Positions 33,898-46,400 of a stretch of 64,000 bases of DNA are shown here, piece after piece. Each line of letters begins with the position of its first letter. The stretch's first letter is position 1. The position numbers and the translations under genes were made by a program. Under the pieces are notes generated by a model. That model ran no database searches and was not told the DNA's origin. It worked only from the letters and a program-made list of their open reading frames with translations. Source of the stretch: Beta vulgaris subsp. vulgaris (lineage: Eukaryota; Streptophyta; Magnoliopsida; Caryophyllales; Amaranthaceae); the NCBI RefSeq assembly GCF_026745355.1, contig NC_079205.1, forward strand, positions 61,804,593 to 61,868,592. The letters run 5' to 3'.

Positions 33898-36800
33898 TAT
33901 TGTATATGCCTAAACACTGTAACACGCTCGAAGAAAAAGGGAACTGGAGTTTTTAATCCTAGATAATTTAGAACAATTATGTTTGGTTAATAAACAATTA
34001 AACAGAATAATTTGATGAAATATAATTTTGCAATAAGTTTGAAAACGTCGAAGGATGATGTTTAGACAAAGTCAACTATCATTATATCATTCTATTTCAA
34101 ATAATATCTTACTTATTATCTTATCATATGCTTCGAAACTTTATTGATGTTACTTTGAGGTTACATAATTTTCTTTCAGGTGAATAACTTACATGTTATA
34201 TGACCTCAATGATGAGACAAATATATTTTTATCCAAATATCATAGTTGCTTTAATTATATTAAGGACGAATATTTGAATTGTTAAAGTAAGGACAATTTT
34301 TGCTTCGTTTGGGTTGACTTCTAATGTCAATTCAACTTAATTCAAGCTCAAAATATCATAAATTTAGCCTATAATAATCCAAGCTTGCGTTAGCTTGAAT
34401 TGGTCAGGTTGAAATATTGACTTGGAATGTAAAGTCTTAATGTTTTGTAACAGTTGGTTCTCATGAACAATGGTAAATGTTCACCTTTTCAGCAGAGTGA
34501 TTGTAACATCTTAGGAACTAATTAAAAGTACGTAAGATTATAGATTTAGGTTTACAAAGTCTTCATGCATTGTAACAAATTTTTTATTGTTCAATTTCAT
34601 GCACATCTAATGAAACAGTAGTATTTACTTATTTACACTGTTATATGGAATGGGGGTATAGCTATACTTTAATGGTAACGGGTCGCGAGGATATATTCTT
34701 GTTGCTTATTAGTGGTCGTTTGGTTAATCATTATGTTTTAATTTTTGAAGTTTTCGTTTTCCAAATTTGTTTTATACTAACCAAATAAGCGCTTATAACG
34801 TGTGATTTTGTCTTACTTGACGACCAACTTATTATGTAATATGCTATGAGTAGTTTCTTGCCTTCAATTGAGATGCTTTTGAATATTGGCTCCAAACCCG
34901 CACGAAGATGCCTCTAATATGCTGTAATATGTAATCTCTCCTCCCAATCATGATAAAGCTAATATCTCATTTGCTTGTGGATATAGTTAACACATTGTTA
35001 ATTATTAACCACGTTAAATCTATTTGTCGATTATTCTCAATATTCCGTTTGTTGCTTGCTCTCGTTATAACAATAGTTTTTTTGGGGATCGAATGGAATT
35101 TATTCTTATCACCTTTTCTGATAACTTCCTTTGCATTTTCAATTGCACCATTTTATTTTTATGACTATATCTTTTTTATTGCACCATTTCTTATTATGCA
35201 TGATAAACTTTTTAGATCAAATTTACCTTCATATTCTTTCTCGACTTACTCATCCATCCATTAAATTATCCAACCTACCCATATCAAATAAGGGCATTTA
35301 TGTCCATTTTCATTCTCTCACCTCTTTCTTATTTTTGGTGTCCAACACAAATGATGCAACTAAAAAAGTCGAGAAACTATATGAATGATTGTAATAATTA
35401 ATATGGGGCTTCCTCTACACATGATAATTGATAAATTATTGATGGCCAGATCCCAAACTTTCCCATGTAAGAGAGAACATTTTAGTTATTACCTTCCCCA
35501 CAATTTAATCAACAAATACCAAGACTGCTGATCTACAGCAGACAACAGAGCATGTAGTGCTCTCAATGGGCGCCTGCATGTCACCATCATAAGCGCAACT
35601 TGAATCAGATTCGGTCTGAATTGCCATCCCTAACGCAACCAAAAAAAAAAAAGCGAGTGGTATATGCGCGTACGCGCTAACAGAAGCGTTATACTCGATG
35701 CTACCAAGGCCGGCCACAACAACATTATGTATCATTATATGGTCGAGGATTTTATGTAATGCAAGATTAGCAAATGGTTCGTGCATGCACATTATACTTA
35801 TTTCTGAGATGATTTCGATTATTAGATTTGTTCGAAAGATATCAGAGGGTGTTCACACGAAGTACTACATGAAAGAGAGAGACCTTCGTTTTAATTTTGA
35901 ATTTGGCAAAAGTCTGATTCATAGAAGGATGATGAGTTTGACTACGGCGTGCTTGGACTTTGTTGATTCACATTGAAGCTGGTTTGAGACATGAGATTAA
36001 TTGGTTAGCATTTGACTAAAGAGGTCAATGATATATCTAACTTTGAAGTTTGAACCTAAACACTTATCAGGGTCCTATTTGGTAACGAGAGTATTGGAGA
36101 AAGAATAGAGGTTTTTTTTTGTAGGGGTATTCTAAAATTGAAAAATTGATCAAAATGGGCGGTAACTGTATCGAGAAAATAGTGAATAAACGGTTCAGTT
36201 ACTGAATTGGTATAAAAAAAACGGTCAAACGATACGGTTACAGTTATGAAAATAAATAAAATACGGAGTATATATATATAATTAAGTTATCTTAGGTAAC
36301 GGTTAACCATAATACCGTATCGAAGAGTCGGTTAATCGCTTAGGTTGTTACTAGTTTGAATTGTTACAATTAATGTTCACAATAACACAGTGCATCGAAT
36401 TTTTCAGTTTTCGAACCGAAATGTCGATTTGGGAAGGTTATCACTCATGAATACACCTAGTTTTTTGAATGTTTGGTAAAGAGAGGTTTGAAATAGTTGA
36501 TAAGGCCCAAAAAACTCTTTTTTAGAAAAGTTGGGGAAATAGCTTTTTGAAGTTTGTCATTAAAAATTTAGGAATGGACGGGTTACATTACAAATATATC
36601 CTAAAGTTCTTAAAAAATAATACTTCTCTTACCAATGTACATTTAAGTACAATAATGGATTATTCCCATGTCCTTGGTTAGCAATCAACTATTAGCTACT
36701 TACAAAACATATTTATACAAACAACTAATAAAAAAGCCGGTCAAAGTAGCTAAATACAATAAGCTAACAGTTACCAGCTATCCGCTAACTATCAAAGAAG

Positions 36801-37133
36801 GCCATAAAAAAGTACGATCTATCTTGATCATTTTAAAAAAAGCATGATATGTTGAGATGTTAGATTTGTTTCAATGTCTATGTAGATTGTTAAGTTTTAA
36901 CTAATACGTACATAATTAAAGTCAATGATAATCAAAATTAGTGAAAATAGAGACCATCAACGTTACAGTATTGCAATTTTTATGAAACTCTACAAACTCA
37001 AAATTAGTAAAAGAATTGGACCAAGCTCGCTTCAAAATTTAAACTCCGCGTTGAATAACATTGCCATCAGTCAAGGAATCATCATCTCAAAATAAAGTAC
37101 ATGATATCCAATCTCTATCCTGCAATCCATATA
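33898..37133. other. Long AT-rich gene-free stretch
   Basis: No gene, RNA or intact element recognised in about 3.2 kb. There are fragments of repeats: GTCGTTTGGTTAATCA near 34716 and the TTGCCATCCCTAA end near 35621. Short open frames around 34950-35390 and 35505-35976 have A/T-driven composition and no motif. Confidence 0.6.
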
Positions 37134-37415
37134 CTCCGTCGCTTCCTAAATATAATTCTCATTTCTTTTGGGAACAAATATTAAGAAGAAATCATCTGTA
37201 AGACTTTAATTGTAATTATAATTAATTAATTATAGAAGTTGTTACACTTTTTATGAATGATTTAGGAGAGAATATATAGGCCAATGGGTGATATTATAAA
37301 ATTGGAAATCAAAATAATATTTTAATTAGTGAATTCATACCAAATTAGGAATGAGAAATCTATTTGAGACAGACATAAATGAAAAAATGGAAACTCTATT
37401 TAGGAACAGAGAGAA
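37134..37415. mobile_element. Stowaway-like MITE
   Basis: Ends CTCCGTCGCTTCCTAAATAT and an inverse with CTCTATTTAGGAACAGAG. TA follows and precedes it. The right boundary is approximate. Confidence 0.6.
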
Positions 37416-38980
37416 TAATATATAATATGAAATTCTTGAAGTCTTTGGAAGAGACACTATATCATTAATATTCAGCAGGTCTAATAAGAATATTTATTTT
37501 CCCTTACTATATAAAAAGGCCCTTCAAGAATATCATATTATCAGTAAATATTATTTCAGTTAATTAATTAGCACTTAAGTATTCTACTAATAATGTTGCA
37601 TTTCCAACTTATAGTTACCCCTCTTTTACATTTTCTATTAAGGGTTCATCTATCGTATTCCGCCAATATGTTTTTGCCCCCACAATTTTCACCTTAGAGC
37701 CTAAGATCACGGATCACCTACCTTATATATTCGGATCATAAAAGCTACTTCATCTAATAATCTAAAGCTAAAAATTTCCCCGCGATTTTTGTTTTATTGC
37801 AACATCGTTACATATGTACGTACTATTTATGTATGTTATATTTGACAATATTTTATTAATATAAAAGTATTGATGTAATTGCATTACTGTCATCGTATTT
37901 TAAAATTAAAAAAAAAAGTTTTTACTTATTGAATATAAAGATAATAAGCACAAATTAGAAAGTATAAAGTTAAAATATTACAATTATGATATATAAAAAC
38001 AATTATAAGAAAAACTTCTTAAAGCTGATGAGTCTTCTATATCTCTTCACCAAAATAAAAACAAATTATATAATATATATATTTCGTATCTTTAATAATT
38101 GTGCCCTAATGAAACATTGCAGTTTTGAAATTGAGAAAGTGGAACATGCATACATGTCAGTATTAAAAGTTGGTCATTATTTCTCTGACAATATGAAAAA
38201 TCAAGTCTAAAACCAATAGTATTATTATCCAGTCACAATAATATTGTCTTGCCACACAAAATAATGGAACTACTTATTATATGCTCCAACTCGAATCTTT
38301 TGTCCCAGAAGTCGTAGGCAAATGTAACATATTTTCTCATTAGTTGATCACGATGTTTTAACAATTTTTAGTTTTAAAGTGTTGGGTGATAATGATAATA
38401 TTAACTATTAAACAAGGCTTCGTCTCGTGGTAAAAATTTGACTTCATGACTTCCAGGTCACGGGATCAAATTCCACTAAGGGTTTGGGGGTGAGGTTTTC
38501 TTTACCACCCCCCTCTCTCTAAGGAGTCCGACCTGCAAACCTAACTATGCAAGGTGCCAGTTCAGTACATAGGGTCCTTTATCGTACCAACTTAAAAGAA
38601 ATATGTAATGATAAATTGATAACATTAACTGATAAAAGGCACTAGCACTATTACGGCAAAACATTTAGATTTTATATACTCGATCCCTTTAACTATTTTT
38701 TTGTATCATTTTGATTTTTATGTTTGTCAAGTGTCCATTGACAACTCTGAATTTTATTTTTCCAAAAAGAGTAATTAATCTTTTTGGGAAGATCATCACA
38801 CAAGGAAAATAACGATTAAAATTTAACCAAAATGAATTATATATTGGTTAAAAAGGATCACTATAAAGAGTTCTCACACTCTTATAGAAGCTAGGATTAT
38901 TATTCTTCTCACGAAGATCCAACTCTATATATACGCGCACACATGTACACATTACCGGAGATTATACTCCTTACTCCTTA
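37416..38980. other. AT-rich spacer
   Basis: No gene. 38405-38590 is a SINE-like segment with TCGTCTCGTGGTAAA and GTCACGGGATCAAATTCC as weak A and B boxes. Confidence 0.5.
38405..38590 (+). repeat. tRNA-derived SINE-like sequence
   Basis: CTTCGTCTCGTGGTAAAA (A-box-like) and CACGGGATCAAATTCC (B-box-like) are about 45 bases apart, then a C/T-rich part CCACCCCCCTCTCTCTAAGG. Resembles decayed plant SINEs; limits are uncertain. Confidence 0.4.
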
Positions 38981-39313
38981 CGGCCCGTTTGATTAGTGCC
39001 TAGTGGTACTCAATGGTGGTAATAGTGATGATTTTTAGTGCAAATTTGTGAAGATATTTCCAAGTTAATATCCATGGTAATAAACTTGATGTTAAAACAT
39101 GTGTTTTCCTTTATAAATTGTCATTATCACTCAATACCCCATTTTTAAGTGGTAATAGATGCTACTGAAATTTTAGGAAGAAAATAAGTGTTTTAATTGG
39201 AATAAAGTAACATTACCATGGATGTTGACATGAGAATGTCTTCACAAATTTATACTAAAAACCATTACTATTACTACCATCTAGTACTAGTGTACTACTA
39301 ATCAAACGGGCTG
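38981..39313. mobile_element. MITE of family A, copy 2
   Basis: Begins CGGCCCGTTTGATTAGTGC, with the inverse CTAATCAAACGGGCTG at the right end. TTA flanks both sides (38978-38980 and 39314-39316). The interior matches copy 1 at 407-717, including ATGGTAATAAACTTGATG. Confidence 0.82.
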
Positions 39314-39572
39314 TTAAAGTTAATCTTTATATAAGTATTAGTTTTTGTTACCAAGGTCAAATTTTGACAATAAATTCCTCTTCAAAATATGAAACGAATA
39401 ACATAATGAAGAATTGAAGGCATTTCTAAATGAAGCTCTTGTATTCTAACTAAATCCATATAATTTTAACAGTAATTTATGATCAAATTAAAGTAATGCC
39501 TCATAATACAACAAATTGAATACTCCTACTAAGTTAAGAAGCTATACACATTACAACACATTAATTAATTAG

Positions 39573-40268
39573 TTACACTAATTTAGGAAATTTGATGTTT
39601 AATTGACCATCATCATCAGAAGAACAATAATCTCCCAACATATCTATTTCATCCTCTTCTATCCTTTGCCTTTTTTCACCTATAAGTTGCACCTGAGTTG
39701 TTTTAGTTGATGATGACCAACTTCCAACTTCATGAGGGAAGTTTAATCTAGCTTTATTGCCTCGTATGTCGAAAGCTGCACGATCGTAAGCTCGAGCAGC
39801 ATCAATGGCTGTATTATATGTCCCAAGCCAAATTCTATAGCCTTTACGTTTAGGGTCTCTAATTTCAGCAGCAAATCTACCCCATGGTCTTCTCCTCACC
39901 CCTATATAGTTACCATGATTACTATTATTATTATGTTTCATGTCGCCTTTTGTAGCAGCTTTTCGAGGCTTGCTACAAAAGACGCGAAAAGTTTCATCAT
40001 AATCAATTCCTGCTTCTTCTAAAGATGAATAGATGTATTGTAGGATATTAGAGTCGTCATGACGACGTGAACTTTCATTATTACTGAAGCAAAGGTTAAA
40101 GGTTGTAACCTTTGTGTTATTTTGTGAATATTGGTTGGTAGTGATGAAGGATGATTTTGAGCTAAGGGTAGTGGTAATTGTGGAAGTTGGAGATGGGATT
40201 TGATCGTCGAAGAGGTGTTTTTCGATGAGGTTTAGGGCGGTGGCTGTGTCCGATGCTAGTGTTTCCAT
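39573..40268 (-). CDS. AP2/ERF transcription factor, probable group IX (copy 2)
   Basis: About 231 aa from the ATG at 40268. The open frame reaches 40436, but those extra 56 residues lack similarity to the paralogue, and [20 protein letters not shown] lines up with the start of copy 1. The block [18 protein letters not shown] is shared. The AP2 domain (about 121-178) differs from that of copy 1 at one residue only (T for K after LGTYN). The serine run after the domain is just three residues long here. The C-terminus is acidic ([18 protein letters not shown]), a possible activation region. Same strand as copy 1, about 8.3 kb away: a tandem duplication later spread apart by repeats. GCC-box binding is inferred from the family. 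Confidence 0.92.
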   Translation of the reverse strand: METLASDTATALNLIEKHLFDDQIPSPTSTITTTLSSKSSFITTNQYSQNNTKVTTFNLCFSNNESSRRHDDSNILQYIYSSLEEAGIDYDETFRVFCSKPRKAATKGDMKHNNNSNHGNYIGVRRRPWGRFAAEIRDPKRKGYRIWLGTYNTAIDAARAYDRAAFDIRGNKARLNFPHEVGSWSSSTKTTQVQLIGEKRQRIEEDEIDMLGDYCSSDDDGQLNIKFPKLV

Positions 40269-40472
40269 TGCTGATAAAGTGATAATAACACGCGCATAAG
40301 CAGTCTGATTGACAACCCTTATGAAAGAGATAAAAAGGTACGAAGGTGGAAAAAGTAGAACTTTTTTAGTGAAGTGTTCGGAAGTTAATGATTTTTTGTT
40401 GTTGTTGATTATAGGGGAGAGAGCCAAAAGGAGCAAGCTAAGTTGTCTTGGAAAAGATAGGTTGAGTATTGA

Positions 40473-40490
40473 GGTTTATATATAGAGCTA
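40473..40490 (-). promoter_or_regulatory. TATA box region of ERF copy 2
   Basis: On the minus strand TAGCTCTATATATAAACC, about 210 bases upstream of the ATG; nearly identical to the block upstream of copy 1. Confidence 0.6.
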
Positions 40491-40834
40491 TCTATACTTG
40501 TTTCTTGCTCATTATTGAAATTTGTCTAGCTGTTTATTCAAAACTTGGGTATTGGTATTTTAATCAAGTATTCAACATAGATTACTTAGTCCAAAAGGAG
40601 AAAATGTTGAATTTCATTATCAGCACATAAAACTATAAAAGTATTATATTGGTTTAAATGTCTTTAATTTGGGCGTGTGTGTACTTCTACTTCAACGAAC
40701 TTATCTTTATGTAAAACAAGTGTTTGACTTTTATTTACCTGTGCTTCTCTTCTTCCTTTTTAACTTACGTTTCTAAAACGTACCAACGGGTACATGTTTT
40801 GAGATTGCAACGAGTTGCGAAGATCTGACTAATT

Positions 40835-40949
40835 ATTTTCCTTATCAACTTACTTGAGTTTTCTAATAATATTACTATGTACTCCAAATTTTTTAGATGT
40901 TGTGAATTTGTGATGTTAGGAATTAGGATATTAGGTCGCTCAAATTTCA
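40835..40949 (+). repeat. 115-bp direct repeat, left copy
   Basis: Matches 41229-41343 at 114 of 115 positions (TTAGGTCGCT here, TTAGATCGCT there). The two copies directly flank the TRIM-like element. Confidence 0.95.
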
Positions 40950-41228
40950 AATCTATTCATGGGGCCTCAACCATCAGCTTAAGCTTTTGGTTGAATTGGT
41001 CCCTTGACATGGTATCAAGAGCCAGCGTGACAAAAAGGTCACGGGTTCGAATCTCATCCACCCCTCCTTTCTCAGTGGAATATTTAGCGTCAGGTATGAG
41101 GGAGACCTGTGTTGCATCCACACTTCAAGCCCAAAGGGCTCTTGCGTGAGGGGGCGTGATAGAGTATAAATCTATTCTTGGGGCCTCAACCATCAGCTTA
41201 AACTTTTGGTTGAGTTGGTCCCTTGACA
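40949..41228 (+). mobile_element. TRIM-like mini LTR element
   Basis: The right LTR is 41157-41228 (starts TGATAGAGTATAAATC, ends GGTCCCTTGACA). The left LTR, 40949-41009, lacks the first 11 or so bases. Directly after the left LTR is TGGTATCAAGAGCC (41010-41023), complementary to the 3' end of initiator Met tRNA, as in plant copia and TRIM elements. Just before the right LTR is the purine run GAGGGGGCG. The interior (about 150 bp) has no gene; it contains CACGGGTTCGAATCTCATCC. Complete layout LTR-PBS-PPT-LTR, but far too small to encode anything. Confidence 0.75.
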
Positions 41229-41343
41229 ATTTTCCTTATCAACTTACTTGAGTTTTCTAATAATATTACTATGTACTCCAAATTTTTTAGATGTTGTGAA
41301 TTTGTGATGTTAGGAATTAGGATATTAGATCGCTCAAATTTCA
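41229..41343 (+). repeat. 115-bp direct repeat, right copy
   Basis: See the left copy at 40835-40949. This is much longer than the 5-bp duplication that integration would make. Confidence 0.95.
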
Positions 41344-42957
41344 GACTATTTGGATGAAGTAAAAAGATGTATACATTACAAGTTTACCAACGTTGTAAAT
41401 AATAGTGCTTCTTTCACGCACTCCACAAATTATATAGATATATAGAAGTATAAAGTATTGGGTAGTAAAATTATTATTTATGTAAATAGATGATCATCTT
41501 TAATGCCATACTAATACATGCAACGGCCTAGGATATTGTCTGGACTAATAACTTATAAGTTATAACTAGTTAAAATAAATGTAATATGTAATACCTCTGT
41601 CTTTGTATCCAAAAGATTCTTCCTGATTTCCACTTGAGTCCATTTGCAAAAGATTTTTTTACTTTTATTAGTTCATTCCTAGCTTATTTGGTAAAGGTTT
41701 GTTCCCCTATCAATTTAAACTACCTTAACCACTTATTGTACTCACATTATTTTACGCATTTTAAAAACCACATTCTCTATCCTGTTTAAATAAACAAAAA
41801 GGATCCACTTTTACGTACTATCTCTCCTTCTTACCTTAGTACCCGTTGCTAAAGTATATAGAAAAATCTTTAGAAATTGAGGAAGTATGAGGTAAATGAA
41901 TTTGTGATAGACTATGGCAAATTTAATAGTTAAAATACTGAGTATATGAAGTAGCACATATATAATAGGACTACAAATATCTCCCATAATATGAAAAAAA
42001 AAATTCATCAAAATTATACCGTTGGATTCGCCTTGAGAAATACTATAATAATATTATTTTTTAAAATTTTCTATCAACATAAATTGAGAGTAATTAACCG
42101 TCAAAGTTCAACCTCGATCATCGTACGTGCCTTATATATTGCAACAGAGGGTCAGAGTATTAAGTAAGATGAATTATTGTATAATAATCTTTAAATATTT
42201 TTTATTTAATTGGTTGAATAATGGTACAGTCCCGACATAATTTATTTCAAGTGCTTTGAGTTTGACAGTGTGTGAAAAATTATTTACTACTCACTTAGAG
42301 CCAACAAATTAAAGAACCATATATACATGAACTTCAAGTGCTTAGTCTATTATCTTTAGTCACGTCATACTAATTTATACTTTAGGTGCATTCATTATTA
42401 AAAAATATGATTAATTTTGATATATTAACTTATAGAGTATATTCTTATATTATACATTTATGCATAATAATTACATATATTAGGTCGAACTACTAAAGAT
42501 TAGAGGTAAAAGGAAAATGTACTGAGAAACTAGTTAGATGTCGATCTCTTTAGCCTATTGTAACCTGTTTTCTTGACATTTTTAGTAGTGGTGTTGCAAC
42601 TTCACAAATATGATAAAGCAGGTAATGTATCTAGTAATCTAGACGAGCCAACATACAAAATCTGATTATATAGGAGTATTACTTACAAAATAGAGATAAA
42701 TTTAATATAGGAAGGTTACTTCAGAGTTATCTTATGAAAATTAGATACAAGCTAAGAATCATATGGCATTTAGCTACAGACTGACACTTTCATTTGCATG
42801 TAGGCCAACTTGCCATGCACTCATGCAGGTGCACCATGTTGTTACATATGAAATTAACGATAGCAAAAATAATGAATAATAGACATAAGAATCAACGTGT
42901 GGTTTATTAATAATGGGTTAGCTACGTCCACAATCCACATGCAGAGGAGAAACAATT

Positions 42958-43313
42958 TGATGAAGAATGAAGAGAAAACCCAGCAATGTTGTTTTTAGTC
43001 CAGAAGGCCCAAGAGCCTAGGACCACTTTTATTTCATTTAATTCTGTGTAATGTGTCATGTGACTCACTGGAAAATAGTTTCTTGTCTCCTAGTGCTGCT
43101 GTCATCTGCTGTGGGCCTAGGGTTATGTGTAAAGGCTGCAGCCCTTATTTCTAGGTTGATACTCCTAGTATAAATAGGTAGGTAAAATGCTGTAGCAGCC
43201 ATCACAGAATATTATGAATGAAAAACTCACTTACACAGTTGAGAGAAAAATCTGTGCAGGAATTTATGAGCAACTAATTCACTAAGACAAATGTAAATAT
43301 TCATTTGTCTTCA
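42958..43313 (+). repeat. Left LTR of the copia element
   Basis: 356 bp, begins TGATGAAGAATG, ends TTTGTCTTCA. It reads CTTGTCTCCTAG where the right LTR reads CTTGTTCCTAG; otherwise I found no difference. Confidence 0.96.
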
Positions 43314-43328
43314 TGGTATCAGAGCAGG
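43314..43328 (+). other. Primer-binding site of the copia element
   Basis: TGGTATCAGAGCAGG immediately after the LTR, matching the 3' end of plant initiator methionine tRNA, the usual primer in copia elements. Confidence 0.9.
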
Positions 43329-43477
43329 TTCGTATTGTTCTAAAATCTTTTAGTTGCTATAAAGTTGATGTCTTTATTTCCTAAAAATACTGTCTTTAAG
43401 TTCTATGAAAATCGGTTGAGTAATTGTAAGAAAACTAGAGACTTTATTACTAGTAGTATATCTACTGAAGTTGTTGT

Positions 43478-46400
43478 ATGACCAAAAGAAAGAAGAAAAC
43501 TGAAAATATGGGTTCAACTCAACTTGATGTTACCAGTCCCTTGTATTTGCATCCTTCAGAAAACAGTAACTCAGTGAACATTGAAAAACTCCAAGGCTCC
43601 TCCAACTATAGAGCTTGGAGAAGATCCTTTGAGATCTGTCTAGCTTCCAAGAGAAAGCTAGGTTTCATCACTGGAGTTGTAAAGAGGGATGGATCTGATA
43701 AAACAAAACAAGATCACTGGGACACATGCAACAACATGATAATTTCATGGTTGCTTGGCAACATGACTGATTCCATAAAGAGATCAGTCATGTTTGTGAC
43801 TAGTTGTGCTCAGATTTGGAGAGAACTTGATCAGAGGTACTCTGTGACAAATGGGTCCAGAAAGTACAAACTGTGTAAAGACATCTATGAAACAAAGCAG
43901 AATGGAAGGCTTGTTTCAGAGTATTACACAGATATGAAGACCTTGTGGGAGGAATTGGAGAATCTGACCAACTTGCCTCCAATCACTGAAGTGAATGCTG
44001 AGGTTAACATGTTTGTTCAGGCCCTTCACACTGAAAAAGAGGAGCAAAAGTTGTTTCAATTCCTCAATGGGTTGGATGATAGCTATGGAACTGTGAGGAG
44101 CAATTTGCTCATGATAACCCCTCTTCCCAGTGTGGACAGTGCATGCTGCACTTTGTCTCAGGAAGAATCTCAGAGAGAGCTCCACAAACCTGTAAAAGAT
44201 GAGAATGACATGATAGCCATGTACAGCAAGACAAATGAGATTAGTTGCACTGCCTGTGGAAAACCAGGTCATTTGAGTGAGAAATGCTGGACAATAGTTG
44301 GGTATCCTCCTAGACATCCCAAATATCAGAAAGGGAAAGGAAAAGAAACCTATCCTAAAAGAGGGGGGTACAACAACAGCAAAGGGGGCCAGAGATGGAA
44401 CAAAGGAGGCTCAGACTACAAGCCTAAAATGGCAGCAAATGTGAAAAGTGAAGGAATGTCAAGTGCTGGGTCCTCATCAAACAATGTGAACACTGGGCAG
44501 ATTGAAAAGCTTCTCAGAATGCTGATGAGTTCCTCTAATGAAAACGAAGGTGGCTCAGATGATGAGATGGACATGGGGTACTCAAACATGGTGAGTTGTT
44601 ATTTTGCAAATGCTGAGGGAAATCAATGGATTGTGGACACTGGAGCTTCACATCACATGACAGGAGATATGAGCATTTTGGCAAATGTTAGAAGGTGCAA
44701 GAAGGAAGCTAAGATAAATTTGCCTACTGGGGAAACTTCCATCATTACACATGTAGGAGATGTGGCACTGAACAACAATCTCGTTCTGAGAAATGTGTTC
44801 TATGTACCCAGTTTCAAGCATAATCTCATGTCTGTAAGGAAGTTGTCTCAAGGGGGAGAATGTAAAGCTATATTTCATTCCAGCTTCTGCATTATACAGG
44901 GCAAAAGGGGCATCTTAGGCATTGGAAAAGTGAGCAATGGATTATACTATCTCATAGATACTCCCATAAAAGAGGTGCTGAACAAGCTGAAAGAAGCAGA
45001 ACATGGAAAAGACTCAGACCATGCTATGACAGTGGAAAAACTGCAGCTTCCATCTAACATTGACAACTCAAAGCAGATGAGTGAAACATCCCTTTGGCAC
45101 ATGAGATTAGGGCATGCTCCCATGAGAAGGATTTCACTCATTGAAGATCTGAAAGGTTTTGACAGAAAACATCATGAGATCTGTGTTGTCTGTCCTCTTG
45201 CAAAATTTACCAAGCTCCCTTTCCCAGAAAGCCACTCAAGAGCAGGAGATGCATTTGAACTTGTGCATGTGGACACTTGGGGTCCTTACAGAGTGAATTC
45301 CAAGAATAACCAGAGATATTTTCTAACTGTGGTAGATGACCACACTAGAATGACATGGATTCACTTGATGAAGCAGAAATCTGATGCATATGAGACTCTC
45401 TCTGCCTTCATTAATATGGCAAAAACTCAACACAACAAAACTGTGAAAGTTGTGAGGTCAGACAATGCTGTTGAGTTAGATGATAAGTTGTGCAAGCCTA
45501 TGTTTCACTCATTGGGGATCATTCACCAAACTTCATGTGTTGATACTCCTGAGCAGAATGGAAGAGTAGAGAGGCGACATAGGAATCTTCTAGAAATGGC
45601 CAGAGCTTTAAAACTTCAGGCAGGAGTTCCAGATCAATTCTGGGGAGATTGTGTGCTTGCTGCTGCACACATAACTAACAGATTACCAACTCCAACATTG
45701 AAGAACAAATCTCCATATGAGGTACTTACCAACACTAAGCCTAATTATGATTTGTTAAAAACTTTTGGGTGTTTTGTAATTGCCTATAATCCAGCTAAGA
45801 CAGGTGATAAATTTGCTATGAGAGGGGTCCCTTGTATTTTCTTAGGGTATCCCTCCACTCAAAAGGGTTATAGGTTGTTTAATCTGCTCAACAACACTAC
45901 CTTTGTCACCAGACACACCAAATTTTATGAGCATCTTTTTCCTTACCAAGTGTTCAAAAACAAATCTCAGCCCATAACACAAAACACTCATGAAAATTCC
46001 AGACAATGGTATGAAACAGAAGCTGATACTAACCTAAGTAATCCTCACCACCAAACAGTCAGTGATCCTCCAGACACTGATGTTGACAGTCTCAATGATC
46101 CTCCAGACATTGAGCCCTCTTCACCTCTTCCTGCTGTTAGAAGGTCTGATAGAATCCACAAGACACCTACCTGGCTTGGTGAATACCACACCAACCTTGC
46201 TCACTCTAACCCACCTAAACCAGCTCAGAAAATTTTTACCCTACCAACTAGCTCCATTTTTTGGTGCTTCTCTGCTAACCTTACCAAACACACTGATCAT
46301 CTGCATTTTAAACAGGCTGTGAAGGATCCAAATTGGGTCACAACCATGAATGAAGAGCTTGATGCTCTTGAACTCAATGACACTTGGGACATCACCCCCT

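Larger units (their letters stand above)
40491..42952. other. Spacer with TRIM-like element
   Basis: ERF promoter side, then the TRIM-like element (40949-41228) with its flanking repeats, then AT-rich DNA. 42010-42150 is a degenerate MITE-like piece matching 2845-2975. No gene. Confidence 0.55.

Noticed and set aside
34950..35976. Several frames of 85-104 codons on both strands
   Set aside because: Low-complexity hydrophobic translations in AT-rich DNA; one includes the end of a MITE-like fragment.
40269..40436. N-terminal extension of ERF copy 2
   Set aside because: No counterpart in copy 1, while the Met at 40268 aligns with the paralogue start; the extension overlaps the expected 5' UTR.
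40877..41149. + frame of 90 codons
   Set aside because: Spans the TRIM-like element and its flanking repeat.
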